Below, one piece after another: positions 30,988-42,607 of a stretch of DNA of 64,000 bases. The notes below the pieces were generated by a model. That model saw nothing but the letters and a program-made list of their open reading frames with translations, did not search any database and had not been told where the DNA came from. The stretch's first letter is position 1. The number at the start of each line of letters is the position of its first letter. The stretch is taken from positions 5,332,001 to 5,396,000 of the forward strand of contig NZ_CP142104.1 of NCBI RefSeq assembly GCF_035751725.1, written 5' to 3'. A program made the position numbers and the translations under genes. The stretch comes from Pseudomonas frederiksbergensis (GTDB lineage Bacteria > Pseudomonadota > Gammaproteobacteria > Pseudomonadales > Pseudomonadaceae).

Positions 30988-31973
30988 AACCCAAGCGTTT
31001 CGCGCTGACCCCCGGCGAGCCTGCCGGCATCGGTCCCGACCTGTGCCTGCTGCTCGCCTCGCAAGCCCAGCCGCACCCCCTGATTGCCATCACCAGCCGC
31101 GACCTGCTCCTCGAGCGGGCCGCGCAGCTGGGGGTGGACGTCAATCTGCGTCCGGTCACACCAGACGCCTGGCCTGATGCCCCGGCACCCGCGGGCAGCC
31201 TGTATGTCTGGGATACACCGCTGGGCGCCCCGGTTGTTACGGGCCAACTGGATACCGCCAACGCTGCTTTTGTCCTGGAAACCCTGACCCGCGCCGGCCA
31301 AGGCTGCCTGGACGGGGCTTTCGCCGGCATGATCACCGCGCCGGTACACAAGGGCGTCATCAATGAATCCGGCATTCAGTTTTCCGGACACACGGAATTC
31401 CTGGCCGACCTGACGCAAACCGCGCAAGTCGTGATGATGCTCGCCACCCGCGGCCTGCGCGTGGCCCTGGTCACCACTCACCTGCCCCTGCGGGACATCG
31501 CCGACGCTATTACCCCGGAACGCATCGAGCGAGTCGCGCGGATATTGCACACCGACCTTCAGAACAAATTCGGCATCGCCCGGCCACGTATCCTGGTGTG
31601 CGGGCTGAACCCTCATGCAGGGGAAGGCGGACACCTGGGCCGTGAAGAAATCGACATCATCGAACCCACATTGGAGCGCTTGCGCAGCGAGGGCATGGAC
31701 CTGCGTGGCCCGCTACCTGCCGACACTCTATTTACCCCCAAATATCTGGAGCACTGCGATGCGGTGCTGGCGATGTACCACGACCAGGGCCTGCCCGTGT
31801 TGAAGTACAAAGGCTTCGGCGCAGCGGTGAACGTGACCCTGGGCTTGCCGATCATCCGCACCTCCGTGGACCACGGCACTGCCCTGGACCTGGCTGGCAG
31901 CGGCAAGATCGACACCGGCAGCCTGCAAGTCGCATTGGAAACCGCGTACCAGATGGCCGAGACTCATATATGA
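30984..31973 (+). CDS. pdxA: 4-hydroxythreonine-4-phosphate dehydrogenase (PdxA)
   Basis: A 329-residue NAD-dependent enzyme of pyridoxal phosphate synthesis. Metal-binding His residues lie in [28 protein letters not shown] and [13 protein letters not shown]. The start is GTG, overlapping the surA stop (GTGA). It overlaps rsmA by 4 nt downstream. Confidence 0.96.
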   Translation: MKPKRFALTPGEPAGIGPDLCLLLASQAQPHPLIAITSRDLLLERAAQLGVDVNLRPVTPDAWPDAPAPAGSLYVWDTPLGAPVVTGQLDTANAAFVLETLTRAGQGCLDGAFAGMITAPVHKGVINESGIQFSGHTEFLADLTQTAQVVMMLATRGLRVALVTTHLPLRDIADAITPERIERVARILHTDLQNKFGIARPRILVCGLNPHAGEGGHLGREEIDIIEPTLERLRSEGMDLRGPLPADTLFTPKYLEHCDAVLAMYHDQGLPVLKYKGFGAAVNVTLGLPIIRTSVDHGTALDLAGSGKIDTGSLQVALETAYQMAETHI

Positions 31974-32788
31974 CCGAGCAATACCAACACCGCGCGCGCA
32001 AGCGCTTCGGCCAGAATTTCCTGCATGATGCCGGCGTGATCGACCGCATCCTGCGCTCAATCAATGCCAAGCCCGATGATCGCTTGTTGGAAATCGGTCC
32101 GGGCCAGGGCGCACTGACGCAGGGTCTGCTCAGTAGCGGCGCGCAACTCGACGTGGTGGAACTGGACAAGGACCTGGTCCCGATTCTGAATCAGCAGTTT
32201 GCAGGAAAAAGCAATTTCAACCTGCATCAAGGCGATGCGCTGAAATTCGATTTCAACAGCCTGGGTGCCGCGCCGGGCAGCCTTCGTGTAGTGGGCAACC
32301 TGCCCTATAACATCTCGACGCCACTGATCTTCCACCTGCTGAACAATGCCGCCCTCATCCGCGACATGCACTTCATGCTGCAAAAGGAAGTGGTCGAGCG
32401 CCTCGCCGCGGGTCCTGGCGGCGGTGATTGGGGTCGCTTGTCGATCATGGTCCAGTACCATTGCCGGGTCGATCATCTGTTTAACGTGGGTCCGGGCGCA
32501 TTCAACCCTCCCCCCAAAGTCGATTCCGCGATCGTCCGCCTTGTACCGCACGCGGTCCTGCCGCACCCCGCCAGGGACCACAGACTTCTGGAGCGCGTGG
32601 TACGCGAAGCATTCAACCAGCGTCGCAAAACCCTGCGCAACACCTTGAAACTATTGCTCGGCAGCGCTGAAATCGAAGCCGCCGGCGTCGACGGCAGCCT
32701 GCGCCCCGAGCAATTGGACCTGGCGGCCTTTGTGCGCCTGGCCGACAAGCTCAGCGAACAGGTCACGCCAAACGACAACGCCCCCTGA
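31970..32788 (+). CDS. rsmA: 16S rRNA dimethyladenosine transferase (RsmA/KsgA)
   Basis: A 272-residue methyltransferase that dimethylates A1518/A1519 of 16S rRNA. The SAM-binding motif is [15 protein letters not shown] and the catalytic motif is NLPYNIST. N-terminal [10 protein letters not shown] is typical. It is the last gene coupled in the surA-pdxA-rsmA run. Confidence 0.97.
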   Translation: MTEQYQHRARKRFGQNFLHDAGVIDRILRSINAKPDDRLLEIGPGQGALTQGLLSSGAQLDVVELDKDLVPILNQQFAGKSNFNLHQGDALKFDFNSLGAAPGSLRVVGNLPYNISTPLIFHLLNNAALIRDMHFMLQKEVVERLAAGPGGGDWGRLSIMVQYHCRVDHLFNVGPGAFNPPPKVDSAIVRLVPHAVLPHPARDHRLLERVVREAFNQRRKTLRNTLKLLLGSAEIEAAGVDGSLRPEQLDLAAFVRLADKLSEQVTPNDNAP

Positions 32789-32896
32789 CACGCGACGATC
32801 GTTATCGGGCAGTACGCCAGTCTGGTTTACTACCCGATACTTGGCCTAGACTGACTCCCTCAGTGACTCCCGCGTCCCGCTTCCAAGGCCTTTTGC

Positions 32897-33277
32897 ATGT
32901 CCGATCCTCGTTACCAGGTCGACGTCAGCGTCGCCACCCGCTTTCTCGCTGAACAGTCGCAACCCGAGCACAACCGCTTCGCCTTCGCCTACACCATTAC
33001 CGTGCGCAACAACGGCTCGCTGCCAGCCAGGTTGCTGTCCCGGCATTGGGTCATCACCGACGGCGACGGCCATGTCGAAGAGGTGCGGGGCGAAGGAGTG
33101 GTTGGCCAGCAGCCGCTGATCGATGCAGGCAAGAGCCACAGCTACAGCAGCGGGACGGTGATGACGACCAAGGTCGGCACCATGCAAGGCACTTACCAGA
33201 TGCTTGCCGAAGACGGTAAGCGCTTCGATGCGATCATCAAGCCTTTCCGCCTCGCGGTGCCTGGAGCGCTGCACTGA
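32897..33277 (+). CDS. apaG: ApaG domain protein
   Basis: A 126-residue beta-sandwich protein, the usual ApaG length, with [19 protein letters not shown] and GTMQGTYQM. Function is unclear; it is linked to the CorD/ApaG family. It overlaps apaH by 1 nt (TGATG). Confidence 0.95.
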   Translation: MSDPRYQVDVSVATRFLAEQSQPEHNRFAFAYTITVRNNGSLPARLLSRHWVITDGDGHVEEVRGEGVVGQQPLIDAGKSHSYSSGTVMTTKVGTMQGTYQMLAEDGKRFDAIIKPFRLAVPGALH

Positions 33278-34152
33278 TGGCCACGTATGCGGTGGGCGAC
33301 CTGCAGGGCTGCCTGGACCCGCTCAAATGCCTGCTGGAACAGGTAGCGTTCGACCCATGCAAAGACACGTTGTGGCTGGTAGGCGACCTGGTCAACCGGG
33401 GTCCGCAATCGCTGGAAACCCTTCGTTTCCTCTACGGCATCCGCGATTCGTTGGTGTGCGTGCTTGGCAATCACGATTTGCACCTGCTGGCCGCCTGGCA
33501 AAACATCGAACGCCTGAAAAAGTCCGATACCTTGGGCGAGATCCTGGGCGCGCCTGATTGCGTCGAACTGCTCGAATGGTTGCGCCAGCAAAAACTCATG
33601 CATTACGACGAGGCGCGACATCTTGCGCTGGTACATGCCGGCATCCCGCCCCAATGGTCCCTGCGCAGGGCGCTAAAATGCGCGGGCGAAGTGGAGCAGG
33701 CATTGCGCGACGATAACCTGTTCGCTCCCTACCTGGACGGCATGTACGGCAACGAACCCGTCAAATGGGACAACGACCTCACCGGAACGGCCCGCCTTCG
33801 GGTGATCACCAACTATTTCACCCGCATGCGTTTCTGCACCCGCGACGGCAAGCTCGACCTCAAGGGCAAGGAAGGCATCGAGACCGCCCCGCCCGGCTAC
33901 GCGCCCTGGTTCAAGCACAAGGAGCGCAAGACCCGCGACCTGAAGATCATTTTCGGGCACTGGGCGGCCCTTGAGGGAAAAACTGGCGAAGCCGGGGTCA
34001 TTGCCCTCGATACCGGCTGCGTCTGGGGTAGCGCGATGACACTGATGAACGTCGACACCGGCGAGTTGCTGCGCTGCGATTGCGACGAGAAAGGCCACGC
34101 CAAGCCCCATCAACCGACTACTGAATCAATGCCGGCCAGCACCGCCGTTTGA
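33277..34152 (+). CDS. apaH: Symmetrical Ap4A hydrolase (ApaH)
   Basis: A 291-residue metallophosphatase that splits diadenosine tetraphosphate to two ADP. The metal motifs are [16 protein letters not shown] and LGNHDLHL. Its ATG overlaps the apaG stop. Confidence 0.96.
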   Translation: MATYAVGDLQGCLDPLKCLLEQVAFDPCKDTLWLVGDLVNRGPQSLETLRFLYGIRDSLVCVLGNHDLHLLAAWQNIERLKKSDTLGEILGAPDCVELLEWLRQQKLMHYDEARHLALVHAGIPPQWSLRRALKCAGEVEQALRDDNLFAPYLDGMYGNEPVKWDNDLTGTARLRVITNYFTRMRFCTRDGKLDLKGKEGIETAPPGYAPWFKHKERKTRDLKIIFGHWAALEGKTGEAGVIALDTGCVWGSAMTLMNVDTGELLRCDCDEKGHAKPHQPTTESMPASTAV

Positions 34153-34185
34153 ACGGCGCCACGCTTGAGGCCAGAGGAGTCTTTC

Positions 34186-34515
34186 ATGACCGAATTCAAA
34201 CGTATCCCTCCCGAAGCGGCCCACGCACTGCTCAAGAAAGGGGCTGTCGTCGTCGATGTGCGCGACCCGGCGACTTTCGCAGCTATGCATATCAGCGGCT
34301 CCAAGCATCTGGATAACCATTCCCTCCACGCTTTCATCCAGGGCGCTGATCTCGATGCGCCTACCGTCGTGGTCTGCTATCACGGCAACTCCAGCCAGAG
34401 CGCGGCGGCTTACCTGGTCAGCCAGGGCTTCAGCGACGTCTACAGCCTGGACGGCGGTTTCGAGCTATGGCGGACGGTTTATCCTAATGAAACAGAGCAA
34501 GCCACCCAGGAATAA
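34186..34515 (+). CDS. glpE: Thiosulfate sulfurtransferase GlpE (rhodanese)
   Basis: A single-domain rhodanese of 109 residues. The active-site loop is [16 protein letters not shown], with catalytic Cys. Start ATG 34186 follows AGAGGAGT. It lies 33 bp after apaH and is followed by a strong hairpin. Confidence 0.95.
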   Translation: MTEFKRIPPEAAHALLKKGAVVVDVRDPATFAAMHISGSKHLDNHSLHAFIQGADLDAPTVVVCYHGNSSQSAAAYLVSQGFSDVYSLDGGFELWRTVYPNETEQATQE

Positions 34516-34526
34516 TTTTTTATGAC

Positions 34527-34557
34527 GCCCAAGCCCGCGAGAACCGCGGGCTTGGGC
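34527..34557. terminator. Strong hairpin after glpE
   Basis: A perfect 13-bp stem (GCCCAAGCCCGCG paired with CGCGGGCTTGGGC), 5-nt loop. No U tract follows on the + strand, so termination may be Rho-assisted or the element may stabilise the 3' end. Confidence 0.7.
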
Positions 34558-34815
34558 GATGGCAGACGAACGGTCTGCCACAACTAATTACGTATTCAAC
34601 CTTTACCTCTCGGATTCCGAACTATCCTTAGCCTCAGGCCATCCAAAACAGGGGAGAGCCGGTACACCGGCGCGCGGATCATCGGTAGTCAGCTTTCAGG
34701 AGCCCACATTCTTGAAAGCACTCTGGGGGGTAAAACGGCAACTGGGTTCCCAGCGGCTGTCCAGCATCGACTGATTGATCCGACACCGGCTCCACGTATC
34801 GAGCGAGGTGACGTC
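34558..34815. promoter_or_regulatory. Upstream region of prkA operon
   Basis: A gene-free stretch with a small dyad (GGCAGAC-GAACG-GTCTGCC, 34561-34579). The promoter of the stress operon prkA-yeaH-spoVR must lie here. I looked for -24/-12 sigma-54 and sigma-S-type boxes and could not place them with confidence. A short open frame at 34559-34774 is not protein-like. Confidence 0.5.
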
Positions 34816-36738
34816 ATGAGTATTTTTAGCCACTTCCAGCAACGTTTCGAGTCCACGCGGCAAGAGGAGTACTCGCTGCAGGAATACCTCGAACTCTGCA
34901 AGCAAGACCGCAGTGCCTATGCATCGGCCGCGGAGCGCCTGTTGCTGGCAATCGGAGAACCGGAACTGCTGGATACCTCGACCAACTCGAGGCTCTCGCG
35001 AATTTTTTCCAACAAAGTGATCCGGCGCTACCCGGCCTTTGCGGACTTCCACGGGATGGAGGAATGCATCGAACAGATCGTGTCTTATTTCCGCCATGCT
35101 GCCCAAGGCCTGGAAGAGAAAAAGCAGATTCTCTATCTGCTCGGCCCCGTTGGTGGTGGTAAATCGTCCCTGGCCGAAAAACTCAAGCAACTGATCGAAA
35201 AAGTCCCCTTCTACGCCATCAAGGGCTCTCCGGTTTTCGAATCGCCCCTGGGGCTGTTCAACGCGACCGAGGACGGCGCGATCCTCGAAGAAGACTTCGG
35301 GATCCCGCGCCGTTACCTCAATACCATCATGTCGCCATGGGCCACCAAGCGCCTGGCGGAGTTCGGCGGCGACATCAGCCAGTTCCGCGTGGTCAAGCTC
35401 TACCCTTCGATCCTCAACCAGATCGCAGTGGCCAAGACCGAACCGGGCGACGAAAACAACCAGGACATCTCGGCCCTCGTGGGCAAGGTCGATATTCGCA
35501 AACTGGAGGAATTCCCACAGAACGACGCCGACGCTTATAGCTATTCGGGTGCACTGTGCCGGGCCAACCAGGGCCTGATGGAATTCGTCGAGATGTTCAA
35601 GGCGCCCATCAAGGTACTCCACCCATTGCTGACCGCCACCCAGGAAGGTAACTACAACAGTACCGAGGGGCTGGGGGCGATTCCGTTCAGCGGCATCCTG
35701 CTGGCGCACTCCAACGAGTCGGAATGGCATACCTTCCGCAACAACAAGAACAACGAAGCCTTCATCGACCGGATCTACATCGTCAAGGTGCCTTACTGCC
35801 TGCGGGTCACCGACGAGGTGAAGATCTACGACAAACTGTTGTTCAACAGCTCGCTATCCAAGGCCCATTGCGCGCCCGACACGCTGAAGATGCTTGCCCA
35901 GTTCACCGTGTTGTCGCGCCTGAAGGAGCCGGAAAACTCCAACATCTATTCGAAGATGCGGGTGTACGACGGCGAAAACCTCAAGGACACCGATCCGAAG
36001 GCCAAGTCTATCCAGGAATACCGCGACAACGCGGGCGTGGACGAAGGCATGAATGGCTTGTCCACCCGTTTCGCGTTCAAGATCCTGTCCAAGGTATTCA
36101 ACTTCGACCCCCACGAAATCGCCGCCAACCCGGTCCACTTGTTGTATGTGCTCGAGCAACAGATCGAGCAGGAGCAGTTCCAGGCAGAGACCCGCGAGCG
36201 CTACCTGCGCTTCCTCAAGGAATACCTGGCGCCACGCTATATCGAGTTCATCGGCAAGGAGATCCAGACCGCATACCTGGAATCCTATAGCGAATACGGC
36301 CAGAACATTTTCGACCGCTACGTGCTGTACGCGGACTTCTGGATTCAGGACCAGGAATATCGAGATCCGGAAACGGGCGAGATCCTCAATCGCGTAGCGC
36401 TCAACGAGGAACTGGAAAAGATCGAAAAACCAGCGGGTATCAGCAATCCGAAGGACTTCCGCAACGAGATCGTCAACTTCGTGCTGCGCGCCCGGGCCAA
36501 CAACAACGGCAAGAATCCTACCTGGCTCAGCTATGAGAAGCTGCGGGTGGTCATCGAGAAGAAAATGTTCTCCAACACCGAGGACCTGCTGCCTGTCATC
36601 AGCTTCAACGCCAAGGCCAGCAAGGAGGACCAGCAAAAACACAACGACTTCGTTACGCGCATGGTCGAACGTGGCTATACCGACAAACAGGTACGACTGC
36701 TCTCCGAGTGGTATCTGCGGGTCCGTAAATCACAATAG
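34816..36738 (+). CDS. prkA: PrkA-type AAA+ serine protein kinase/protease (YeaG)
   Basis: A 640-residue protein, the usual family length. The N-terminal AAA+ domain has Walker A LLGPVGGGKSSLAEKL; the C-terminal part is the PrkA kinase-like domain. E. coli YeaG acts in nitrogen-starvation and stationary-phase stress. It heads the conserved operon prkA-yeaH-spoVR. Confidence 0.95.
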   Translation: MSIFSHFQQRFESTRQEEYSLQEYLELCKQDRSAYASAAERLLLAIGEPELLDTSTNSRLSRIFSNKVIRRYPAFADFHGMEECIEQIVSYFRHAAQGLEEKKQILYLLGPVGGGKSSLAEKLKQLIEKVPFYAIKGSPVFESPLGLFNATEDGAILEEDFGIPRRYLNTIMSPWATKRLAEFGGDISQFRVVKLYPSILNQIAVAKTEPGDENNQDISALVGKVDIRKLEEFPQNDADAYSYSGALCRANQGLMEFVEMFKAPIKVLHPLLTATQEGNYNSTEGLGAIPFSGILLAHSNESEWHTFRNNKNNEAFIDRIYIVKVPYCLRVTDEVKIYDKLLFNSSLSKAHCAPDTLKMLAQFTVLSRLKEPENSNIYSKMRVYDGENLKDTDPKAKSIQEYRDNAGVDEGMNGLSTRFAFKILSKVFNFDPHEIAANPVHLLYVLEQQIEQEQFQAETRERYLRFLKEYLAPRYIEFIGKEIQTAYLESYSEYGQNIFDRYVLYADFWIQDQEYRDPETGEILNRVALNEELEKIEKPAGISNPKDFRNEIVNFVLRARANNNGKNPTWLSYEKLRVVIEKKMFSNTEDLLPVISFNAKASKEDQQKHNDFVTRMVERGYTDKQVRLLSEWYLRVRKSQ

Positions 36739-36760
36739 CCAGCTACAAGCCGCAAGCGAC

Positions 36761-36820
36761 AAGCTGCAAGAAGAAGTTGCGTGACCCTACAGCTGGGTAA
36801 CTGCTTTTTACTTGCAGCTT
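36761..36820. repeat. Inverted repeat between prkA and yeaH
   Basis: AAGCTGCAAG at 36761-36770 is inverted exactly at 36811-36820 (CTTGCAGCTT), within a 117-bp gap that holds more copies of GCTTGCAGCT-like words. It is related to the sequence near 19929, so it is probably a dispersed repeat family. Confidence 0.75.
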
Positions 36821-36855
36821 GCAGCTCACAACTTGAAGCTGCCCGGAGGGCCCCC

Positions 36856-38127
36856 ATGAGCTATGTGATCGACCGACGCCTGAATGGCAAGAACAAGAGC
36901 ACGGTAAACCGCCAGCGTTTCTTGCGGCGCTACCGTGACCACATCAAGAAGGCCGTCGAGGAGGCGGTCAGCCGTCGTTCCATTACGGACATGGAACATG
37001 GCGAGCAGATCAGCATCCCCGGCCGCGACATCGACGAGCCGGTGCTTCACCATGGTCGCGGCGGCAAGCAGACCGTCGTGCACCCCGGGAACAAGGAATT
37101 CACCAGCGGCGAACATATCCCACGCCCACCGGGTGGGGGCGGCGGCAAGGGCCCCGGCAAGGCCGGCAATTCCGGCGAGGGGATGGACGAGTTCGTCTTC
37201 CAGATCACCCAGGAAGAGTTCCTCGAATTCATGTTCGAGGACCTGGAGCTACCGAACCTGGTCAAACGCAACCTGACCGGCACCGACACCTTCAAGACCG
37301 TGCGCGCCGGTATCAGCAACGAAGGTAATCCTGCGCGTATCAATATCATCCGCACCCTTCGCTCAGCCCATGCGCGTCGTATCGCCCTTTCGGGCAGCAG
37401 CCGGGCGAAACTGCGCGAGGCCAAAGAAGCGCTGGCTCGCCTCAAGCAGGAAGAACCGGATAACTTCGGGGATATCCAGGCGCTGGAAGCAGAGATCGAG
37501 CGCCTCAGCGCACGCATCCATCGCGTGCCCTTCCTCGACACCTTCGACCTCAAGTACAACCTCCTGGTCAAACAGCCGAATCCCAGCTCGAAAGCCGTCA
37601 TGTTCTGCCTGATGGACGTCTCCGGCTCCATGACCCAGGCAACCAAGGACATTGCCAAGCGGTTCTTCATCCTGCTGTACCTGTTCCTCAAGAGGAACTA
37701 CGACAAGATCGATGTGGTGTTCATCCGGCACCACACCAGCGCCAGGGAAGTCGACGAAGAAGAGTTTTTCTATTCTCGGGAGACCGGCGGCACCATCGTT
37801 TCCAGTGCCCTGAAGCTGATGCAGGAGATCATGGCCGAACGCTACCCAGCCAACGAATGGAATATTTATGCGGCCCAGGCGTCCGACGGCGACAACTGGA
37901 ACGACGACTCGCCGATTTGCCGAGACATCCTGATCAACCAGATCATGCCGTTCGTCCAGTACTACACGTACGTCGAGATTACGCCGCGCGAACATCAAGC
38001 GCTGTGGTATGAATACGAACGCATCGCCGAAGCGTTTTCCGACACGTTCGCCCAGCAGCAACTGGTCTCGGCCGGGGATATCTACCCGGTCTTCCGTGAA
38101 CTCTTCCAGCGCAGGTTAGTGACATGA
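36856..38127 (+). CDS. yeaH: DUF444 / VWA-like protein YeaH
   Basis: A 423-residue protein with a basic N-terminus, a Gly-rich linker ([15 protein letters not shown]) and a VWA-like domain with the MIDAS motif MDVSGSMTQ. It starts at ATG 36856 after GGAGG. It is the conserved partner of PrkA, and overlaps spoVR by 4 nt (ATGA). Confidence 0.93.
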   Translation: MSYVIDRRLNGKNKSTVNRQRFLRRYRDHIKKAVEEAVSRRSITDMEHGEQISIPGRDIDEPVLHHGRGGKQTVVHPGNKEFTSGEHIPRPPGGGGGKGPGKAGNSGEGMDEFVFQITQEEFLEFMFEDLELPNLVKRNLTGTDTFKTVRAGISNEGNPARINIIRTLRSAHARRIALSGSSRAKLREAKEALARLKQEEPDNFGDIQALEAEIERLSARIHRVPFLDTFDLKYNLLVKQPNPSSKAVMFCLMDVSGSMTQATKDIAKRFFILLYLFLKRNYDKIDVVFIRHHTSAREVDEEEFFYSRETGGTIVSSALKLMQEIMAERYPANEWNIYAAQASDGDNWNDDSPICRDILINQIMPFVQYYTYVEITPREHQALWYEYERIAEAFSDTFAQQQLVSAGDIYPVFRELFQRRLVT

Positions 38128-39689
38128 CCGCCAAAAAAGAGCAGAAACGCCAGCCCATATCCACCGGCTCCGAATGGACATTCGAGCTGATACAGGCCTA
38201 CGACCGCGAGATCAGCCGTATCGCGGATCGCTATGCCCTGGACACTTACCCCAACCAGATCGAAGTGATCACCGCTGAGCAAATGATGGACGCCTACGCG
38301 TCCGTCGGGATGCCGCTGGGTTACCACCACTGGTCGTACGGCAAGCATTTTCTCAGTACCGAGAAATCCTACAGTCGCGGCCAGATGGGGCTGGCCTATG
38401 AAATCGTGATCAACTCCGACCCGTGCATCGCCTACCTGATGGAAGAAAACACCATCTGCATGCAGGCGTTGGTAGTGGCGCATGCCTGTTATGGCCATAA
38501 CAGCTTCTTCAAGGGCAACTATCTGTTCCGCACGTGGACCGATGCCAGCTCGATCATCGATTACCTTGTATTCGCCAAGCAGTACATCATGCAGTGCGAA
38601 GAGCGCCATGGTATCGATGCGGTGGAGGATCTCCTCGACTCTTGCCACGCCTTGATGAACTACGGCGTGGACCGCTACAAGCGGCCCTATCCTATCTCCG
38701 CCGAAGAAGAACGTCGGCGGCAGAAGGATCGGGAGGAGCATCTGCAGAAGCAGATCAATGACTTGTGGCGCACCATTCCCAAAGGCGCCGACAAGTACAA
38801 CGAGAAGGACAACGCGCGCTTCCCTGCCGAGCCCCAGGAAAACATTCTCTACTTCATCGAAAAACATGCGCCGCTGCTGGAGCCGTGGCAGCGGGAAATC
38901 GTGCGTATCGTGCGCAAGATCGCCCAGTATTTCTATCCACAACGCCAGACCCAGGTGATGAACGAGGGATGGGCAACGTTCTGGCACTACACCTTGATGA
39001 ACGATCTGTACGATGAGGGCCTGGTCACGGACGGCTTCATGATGGAGTTCCTGACGTCCCACACCAGCGTAGTGTTCCAGCCCGGCTTTGACAGCCCCTA
39101 CTACAGCGGTATCAATCCCTATGCCCTGGGCTTTGCCATGTACCGTGACATCCGGCGCATGTGCGAAACCCCCACCGAGGAAGATCGCCGCTGGTTCCCG
39201 GAAATCGCCGGTTCGGACTGGCTGTCGACAATAAAATTCGCGATGAGCAGCTTCAAGGATGAGAGTTTTATTCTGCAATACCTGTCGCCCAAGGTGATCC
39301 GCGACCTCAAGCTGTTCAGCATCCTCGACGACGACCAGAAAGACGATCTGCTGGTGCCCGCCATCCATGACGAGGGCGGTTATCGCATCATCCGGGAAAC
39401 CCTGGCGGCGCAATACAACCTGGGTAATCGCGAGCCCAACGTGCAGATCTACAGCATCGATCGCCGCGGGGATCGCTCCCTGACCCTGCGTCATCAGCAG
39501 CACAACCGCAAACCGCTAGGCGAATCGACGGATGAGGTACTCAAGCACCTGCACCGCCTGTGGGGGTTCGACATTCATCTGGAAACCCTGCAAGGCGACC
39601 AGGTAATGAAAACCCATCATGTGCCCCCACGGACCGAACAAGCCGAAGGCGATTATGGACGCCTGGATCTGGCCGTCATTCATCTTTGA
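38124..39689 (+). CDS. spoVR: SpoVR family protein (YcgB)
   Basis: A 521-residue SpoVR-like protein with the family motifs [23 protein letters not shown] and [15 protein letters not shown]. Its biochemical role is unknown. In proteobacteria it follows prkA and yeaH and belongs to the same stress response. Last gene of the operon. Confidence 0.94.
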   Translation: MTAKKEQKRQPISTGSEWTFELIQAYDREISRIADRYALDTYPNQIEVITAEQMMDAYASVGMPLGYHHWSYGKHFLSTEKSYSRGQMGLAYEIVINSDPCIAYLMEENTICMQALVVAHACYGHNSFFKGNYLFRTWTDASSIIDYLVFAKQYIMQCEERHGIDAVEDLLDSCHALMNYGVDRYKRPYPISAEEERRRQKDREEHLQKQINDLWRTIPKGADKYNEKDNARFPAEPQENILYFIEKHAPLLEPWQREIVRIVRKIAQYFYPQRQTQVMNEGWATFWHYTLMNDLYDEGLVTDGFMMEFLTSHTSVVFQPGFDSPYYSGINPYALGFAMYRDIRRMCETPTEEDRRWFPEIAGSDWLSTIKFAMSSFKDESFILQYLSPKVIRDLKLFSILDDDQKDDLLVPAIHDEGGYRIIRETLAAQYNLGNREPNVQIYSIDRRGDRSLTLRHQQHNRKPLGESTDEVLKHLHRLWGFDIHLETLQGDQVMKTHHVPPRTEQAEGDYGRLDLAVIHL

Positions 39690-39753
39690 TCACGCTTTCG
39701 CCTCCGGACGTCCGACGTAAAGGTTTATCCTGTCGGCCCAACGGAGGTTTTTT

Positions 39754-40980
39754 ATGCAGATCTACAAAGTCGGCGGCGCTGTTCGTGATCGCCTGCTAGG
39801 CATCCCGGTCACTGACATTGACCGAGTGGTGGTGGGCGCCACTGCCGAGGAAATGCTTGCCAAGGGTTTCCGTCCCGTGGGGGCTGATTTCCCGGTATTC
39901 CTCGATCCGAAGACAGGCGACGAATACGCCCTCGCCCGCACGGAGCGCAAGAGCGGCAGGGGTTATGGTGGTTTCATCTTCCATGCCAGCCCTGAGGTCA
40001 CGCTTGAAGAAGACCTGATCCGCCGGGACTTGACGATCAACGCGATGGCCGAGGACGATCACGGCAATCTTACCGACCCCTACCACGGGCAGCGCGATCT
40101 TGAAGCTCGCCTGCTTCGCCACGTTTCCCCCGCATTCGCCGAAGATCCTCTCAGAGTCCTGCGTGTTGCGCGCTTCGCTGCACGCTATGCCCCCCTGGGT
40201 TTCAGGGTGGCTGACGAGACGCTTGAGCTGATGCGCCAACTCAGCGACTCCGGCGAGCTGGAGGCATTGACGGCCGAACGCAGTTGGAAAGAAATTTCCC
40301 GGGCACTGATGGAGAGCCAGCCGCAGGTATTTATCCAGGTGTTGCGCGACTGCAACGCCTTGAAGACCCTGATGCCCGAGGTTGATGCACTGTTTGGTGT
40401 TCCACAACCTGAAGCTCATCACCCCGAAATCGATACAGGCGCTCACACGCTGAGCGTGCTGGAACAGTCAGCAAACCATGGCCAGCCCCTGACTGTGCGC
40501 TGGGCTTGCCTGCTCCACGATTTGGGCAAGGGCCTGACACCTGAACACGAATGGCCGAGACACATCGCCCATGAGCACAAGGGGCTGAAGCTGATCAAGG
40601 CGGTCAACGAACGCTTCAAGGTGCCTCGCGACTGTCAGGAACTGGCGCTGCTGGTTGGCCAATACCACACGCATGGCCATCGAGCGCTTGAACTCAAGGC
40701 ATCCACTCTGCTTGAACTGCTTCAAAGCTTCGATGCTTACCGCCGCCCCCAGCGCTTCGAGGAGTTCATCGCCGCCTGCGAGATGGATGCACGCGGTCGC
40801 AAGGGGCTCGAACAGCGCAGTTATCCACAGGCCGATTACTTACGGGGCGCAGCGGCCGCAGCACGGGCGGTGGCAGTCCAGCCGTTGCTGGAGAAAGGCT
40901 TCAAGGGACCGGAACTCGGTGAAGCGATCAAGCGTGAGCGTCTCAGGGCGCTGAAGGCTTACAAGGAAACGGCGAGCTGA
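39754..40980 (+). CDS. cca: Multifunctional CCA tRNA nucleotidyltransferase
   Basis: A 408-residue class II nucleotidyltransferase with an HD domain. The N-terminal motif is [12 protein letters not shown] with the catalytic DxD in [16 protein letters not shown] and [15 protein letters not shown] follow. The HD phosphohydrolase domain has CLLHDLGKG. It adds CCA to tRNA 3' ends. GGAGG lies upstream of the ATG. Confidence 0.96.
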   Translation: MQIYKVGGAVRDRLLGIPVTDIDRVVVGATAEEMLAKGFRPVGADFPVFLDPKTGDEYALARTERKSGRGYGGFIFHASPEVTLEEDLIRRDLTINAMAEDDHGNLTDPYHGQRDLEARLLRHVSPAFAEDPLRVLRVARFAARYAPLGFRVADETLELMRQLSDSGELEALTAERSWKEISRALMESQPQVFIQVLRDCNALKTLMPEVDALFGVPQPEAHHPEIDTGAHTLSVLEQSANHGQPLTVRWACLLHDLGKGLTPEHEWPRHIAHEHKGLKLIKAVNERFKVPRDCQELALLVGQYHTHGHRALELKASTLLELLQSFDAYRRPQRFEEFIAACEMDARGRKGLEQRSYPQADYLRGAAAAARAVAVQPLLEKGFKGPELGEAIKRERLRALKAYKETAS

Positions 40981-41022
40981 CGGGACCTGCGTCAGTTTGC
41001 CTGGGTGGTGGATATCCCGCTG

Positions 41023-41082
41023 TCATCGCGAGCAAACCTGCTTCCACAGGACTTATGCAGACCACAAGCGTGCTCGCGATGA
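41023..41082. repeat. REP inverted pair between cca and folK
   Basis: TCATCGCGAGCA (41023-41034) is inverted exactly at 41071-41082 (TGCTCGCGATGA), a BIME-type element between two convergent genes. Confidence 0.85.
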
Positions 41083-41093
41083 TGGCAGACGCC

Positions 41094-41612
41094 TTACAGC
41101 AGGCTCGGTGGCGTAAGCTGCTCCCCTCGCCACTCGAAAGCCACCGGCGCCAATACCTGGTCGATCTTCGCCTCTTCCCACAACGTGGCAAAACTTTTAC
41201 CCACGCCTGGATGAGTCCGATCCGGCGCGATCAAGGATAAGGGCCACAGCACAAAGGCATTCTTGAGAATTTCAGCACGCGGCAGGATCAAGCCATCGAA
41301 GTTGCCGACCTGTTCGCCGTACAACAACACGTCGATATCCAGCGGCAGACCCTTGCGGTCCGGCGCATAACGACCGTTGTCGGCCTCGATGAACTTGAGG
41401 CGGCGGTCCAACTCCATCAGCGACAGGTCAGTGAAGGCCGAGACGACGAAGTTGAAAAACGGTCCACTCTTGATCCCCACCGGCTGGCTCTCGAACACAG
41501 CCGAGCAGCGCATATCCACCAGGAAGCCGGACAGCGCTTCCAGTCCGGCACACAGATGGGTTTCGCGCTCGATATTGCTACCAAGCCCTAGGAAAACCTG
41601 GGTCAACGACAT
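41094..41612 (-). CDS. folK: HPPK, 2-amino-4-hydroxy-6-hydroxymethyldihydropteridine diphosphokinase (FolK)
   Basis: A 172-residue folate pathway kinase. Motifs: FLGLGSNIERE, FESQPVG, and the metal-binding RKGLPLDIDVLLYG. Its ATG lies inside the end of folB (10-nt overlap). Confidence 0.95.
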   Translation of the reverse strand: MSLTQVFLGLGSNIERETHLCAGLEALSGFLVDMRCSAVFESQPVGIKSGPFFNFVVSAFTDLSLMELDRRLKFIEADNGRYAPDRKGLPLDIDVLLYGEQVGNFDGLILPRAEILKNAFVLWPLSLIAPDRTHPGVGKSFATLWEEAKIDQVLAPVAFEWRGEQLTPPSLL

Positions 41613-41956
41613 CCGCGCTCGATCTCCACGCCCACACCACTGGCAGCCGGTACGGCGCCAGGCTTGGTCACTTTCAGGCGCAGCCAGGTGATCTTGAACT
41701 CATCCATGAGCTCCTGGGCCAGGCGTTCGGCGAAAGTCTCGACCAATTGGAACTGCGCCTGCTCGGCGAACGCCTGGATGCGTGACGACACGCTGGCATA
41801 GTCGAGCGCCAGTGTCAGGTCGTCGCCTGCGGCAGCCGGACGGTTATCCCAGGCGAAGCTCAGGTCAAGCCGCAGGCACTGTCGGATGCCTCGCTCCCAG
41901 TCGTAGGCACCGATTACCGTGTCGACTTCAAGGCCTTCGATAAACACTCTGTCCAA
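41603..41956 (-). CDS. folB: Dihydroneopterin aldolase (FolB)
   Basis: 117 residues: [25 protein letters not shown] at the N-terminus and [17 protein letters not shown] at the C-terminus. I placed the start at TTG 41956 because GGAG lies 9 nt upstream and the family starts at this point; the frame stays open to 41980. Works directly before FolK in folate synthesis. Confidence 0.92.
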   Translation of the reverse strand: MDRVFIEGLEVDTVIGAYDWERGIRQCLRLDLSFAWDNRPAAAGDDLTLALDYASVSSRIQAFAEQAQFQLVETFAERLAQELMDEFKITWLRLKVTKPGAVPAASGVGVEIERGCR

Positions 41957-42030
41957 GCACTCTTCTCCGCAGCACGACAAGGGCGCATTGCGCCGTTAGA
42001 ATCAGGGCGTCCCCGCCCGGAATGGTTAGC

Positions 42031-42600
42031 ATGTTTTGGTTACTGGCGATCCTCGCCTACCTGCTCGGCTCACTGTCCTTCGCCATTTTGCTCAGCCGCC
42101 TGACCGGTCGCCCGGATCCGCGAACGAGTGGCTCGGGCAATGCCGGCGCCACCAACATGCTGCGCCTGGCCGGACGCAAACTGGCCATCCTGACCCTGCT
42201 CGGCGACCTCTGCAAAGGCCTCTTCCCGGTACTGATCGCCAGCCTTGCAGGGCTCTCGTTGCAGCAACAGGCCTGGATCGGCGTCTGTGCCGTCATCGGC
42301 CATCTGTTTCCACTGTACTTTCGCTTTCGCGGCGGCAAGGGCGTCGCCACTGCCGCCGGCATGCTGCTGGGCCTGTACCCACCGGCCGCCCTGCTTGCCG
42401 TCTGCGCCTGGCTGCTGACCTTCTACCTGACCCGCACCAGTTCCCTGGCCGCACTGATCGCCACGCCACTCACCCTGCCGTTACTGGCCTGGCAGGAGCC
42501 GGCGGCCTTGCTGCCGATGACAGCACTCGTCGCACTGATCGTCTGGCGCCACCGGGGCAATCTACGCGACCTGTTCGCCGGGCGCGAACGGCATTTTTAA
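42031..42600 (+). CDS. plsY: Glycerol-3-phosphate acyltransferase PlsY
   Basis: A 189-residue inner-membrane acyltransferase (uses acyl phosphate) with about five helices. Motifs: [26 protein letters not shown] and the [12 protein letters not shown] loop. The ATG at 42031 is chosen over 42022 because of the GGA spacing. Convergent with tsaD, 7 bp apart. Confidence 0.95.
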   Translation: MFWLLAILAYLLGSLSFAILLSRLTGRPDPRTSGSGNAGATNMLRLAGRKLAILTLLGDLCKGLFPVLIASLAGLSLQQQAWIGVCAVIGHLFPLYFRFRGGKGVATAAGMLLGLYPPAALLAVCAWLLTFYLTRTSSLAALIATPLTLPLLAWQEPAALLPMTALVALIVWRHRGNLRDLFAGRERHF

Positions 42601-42607
42601 TGCCGCT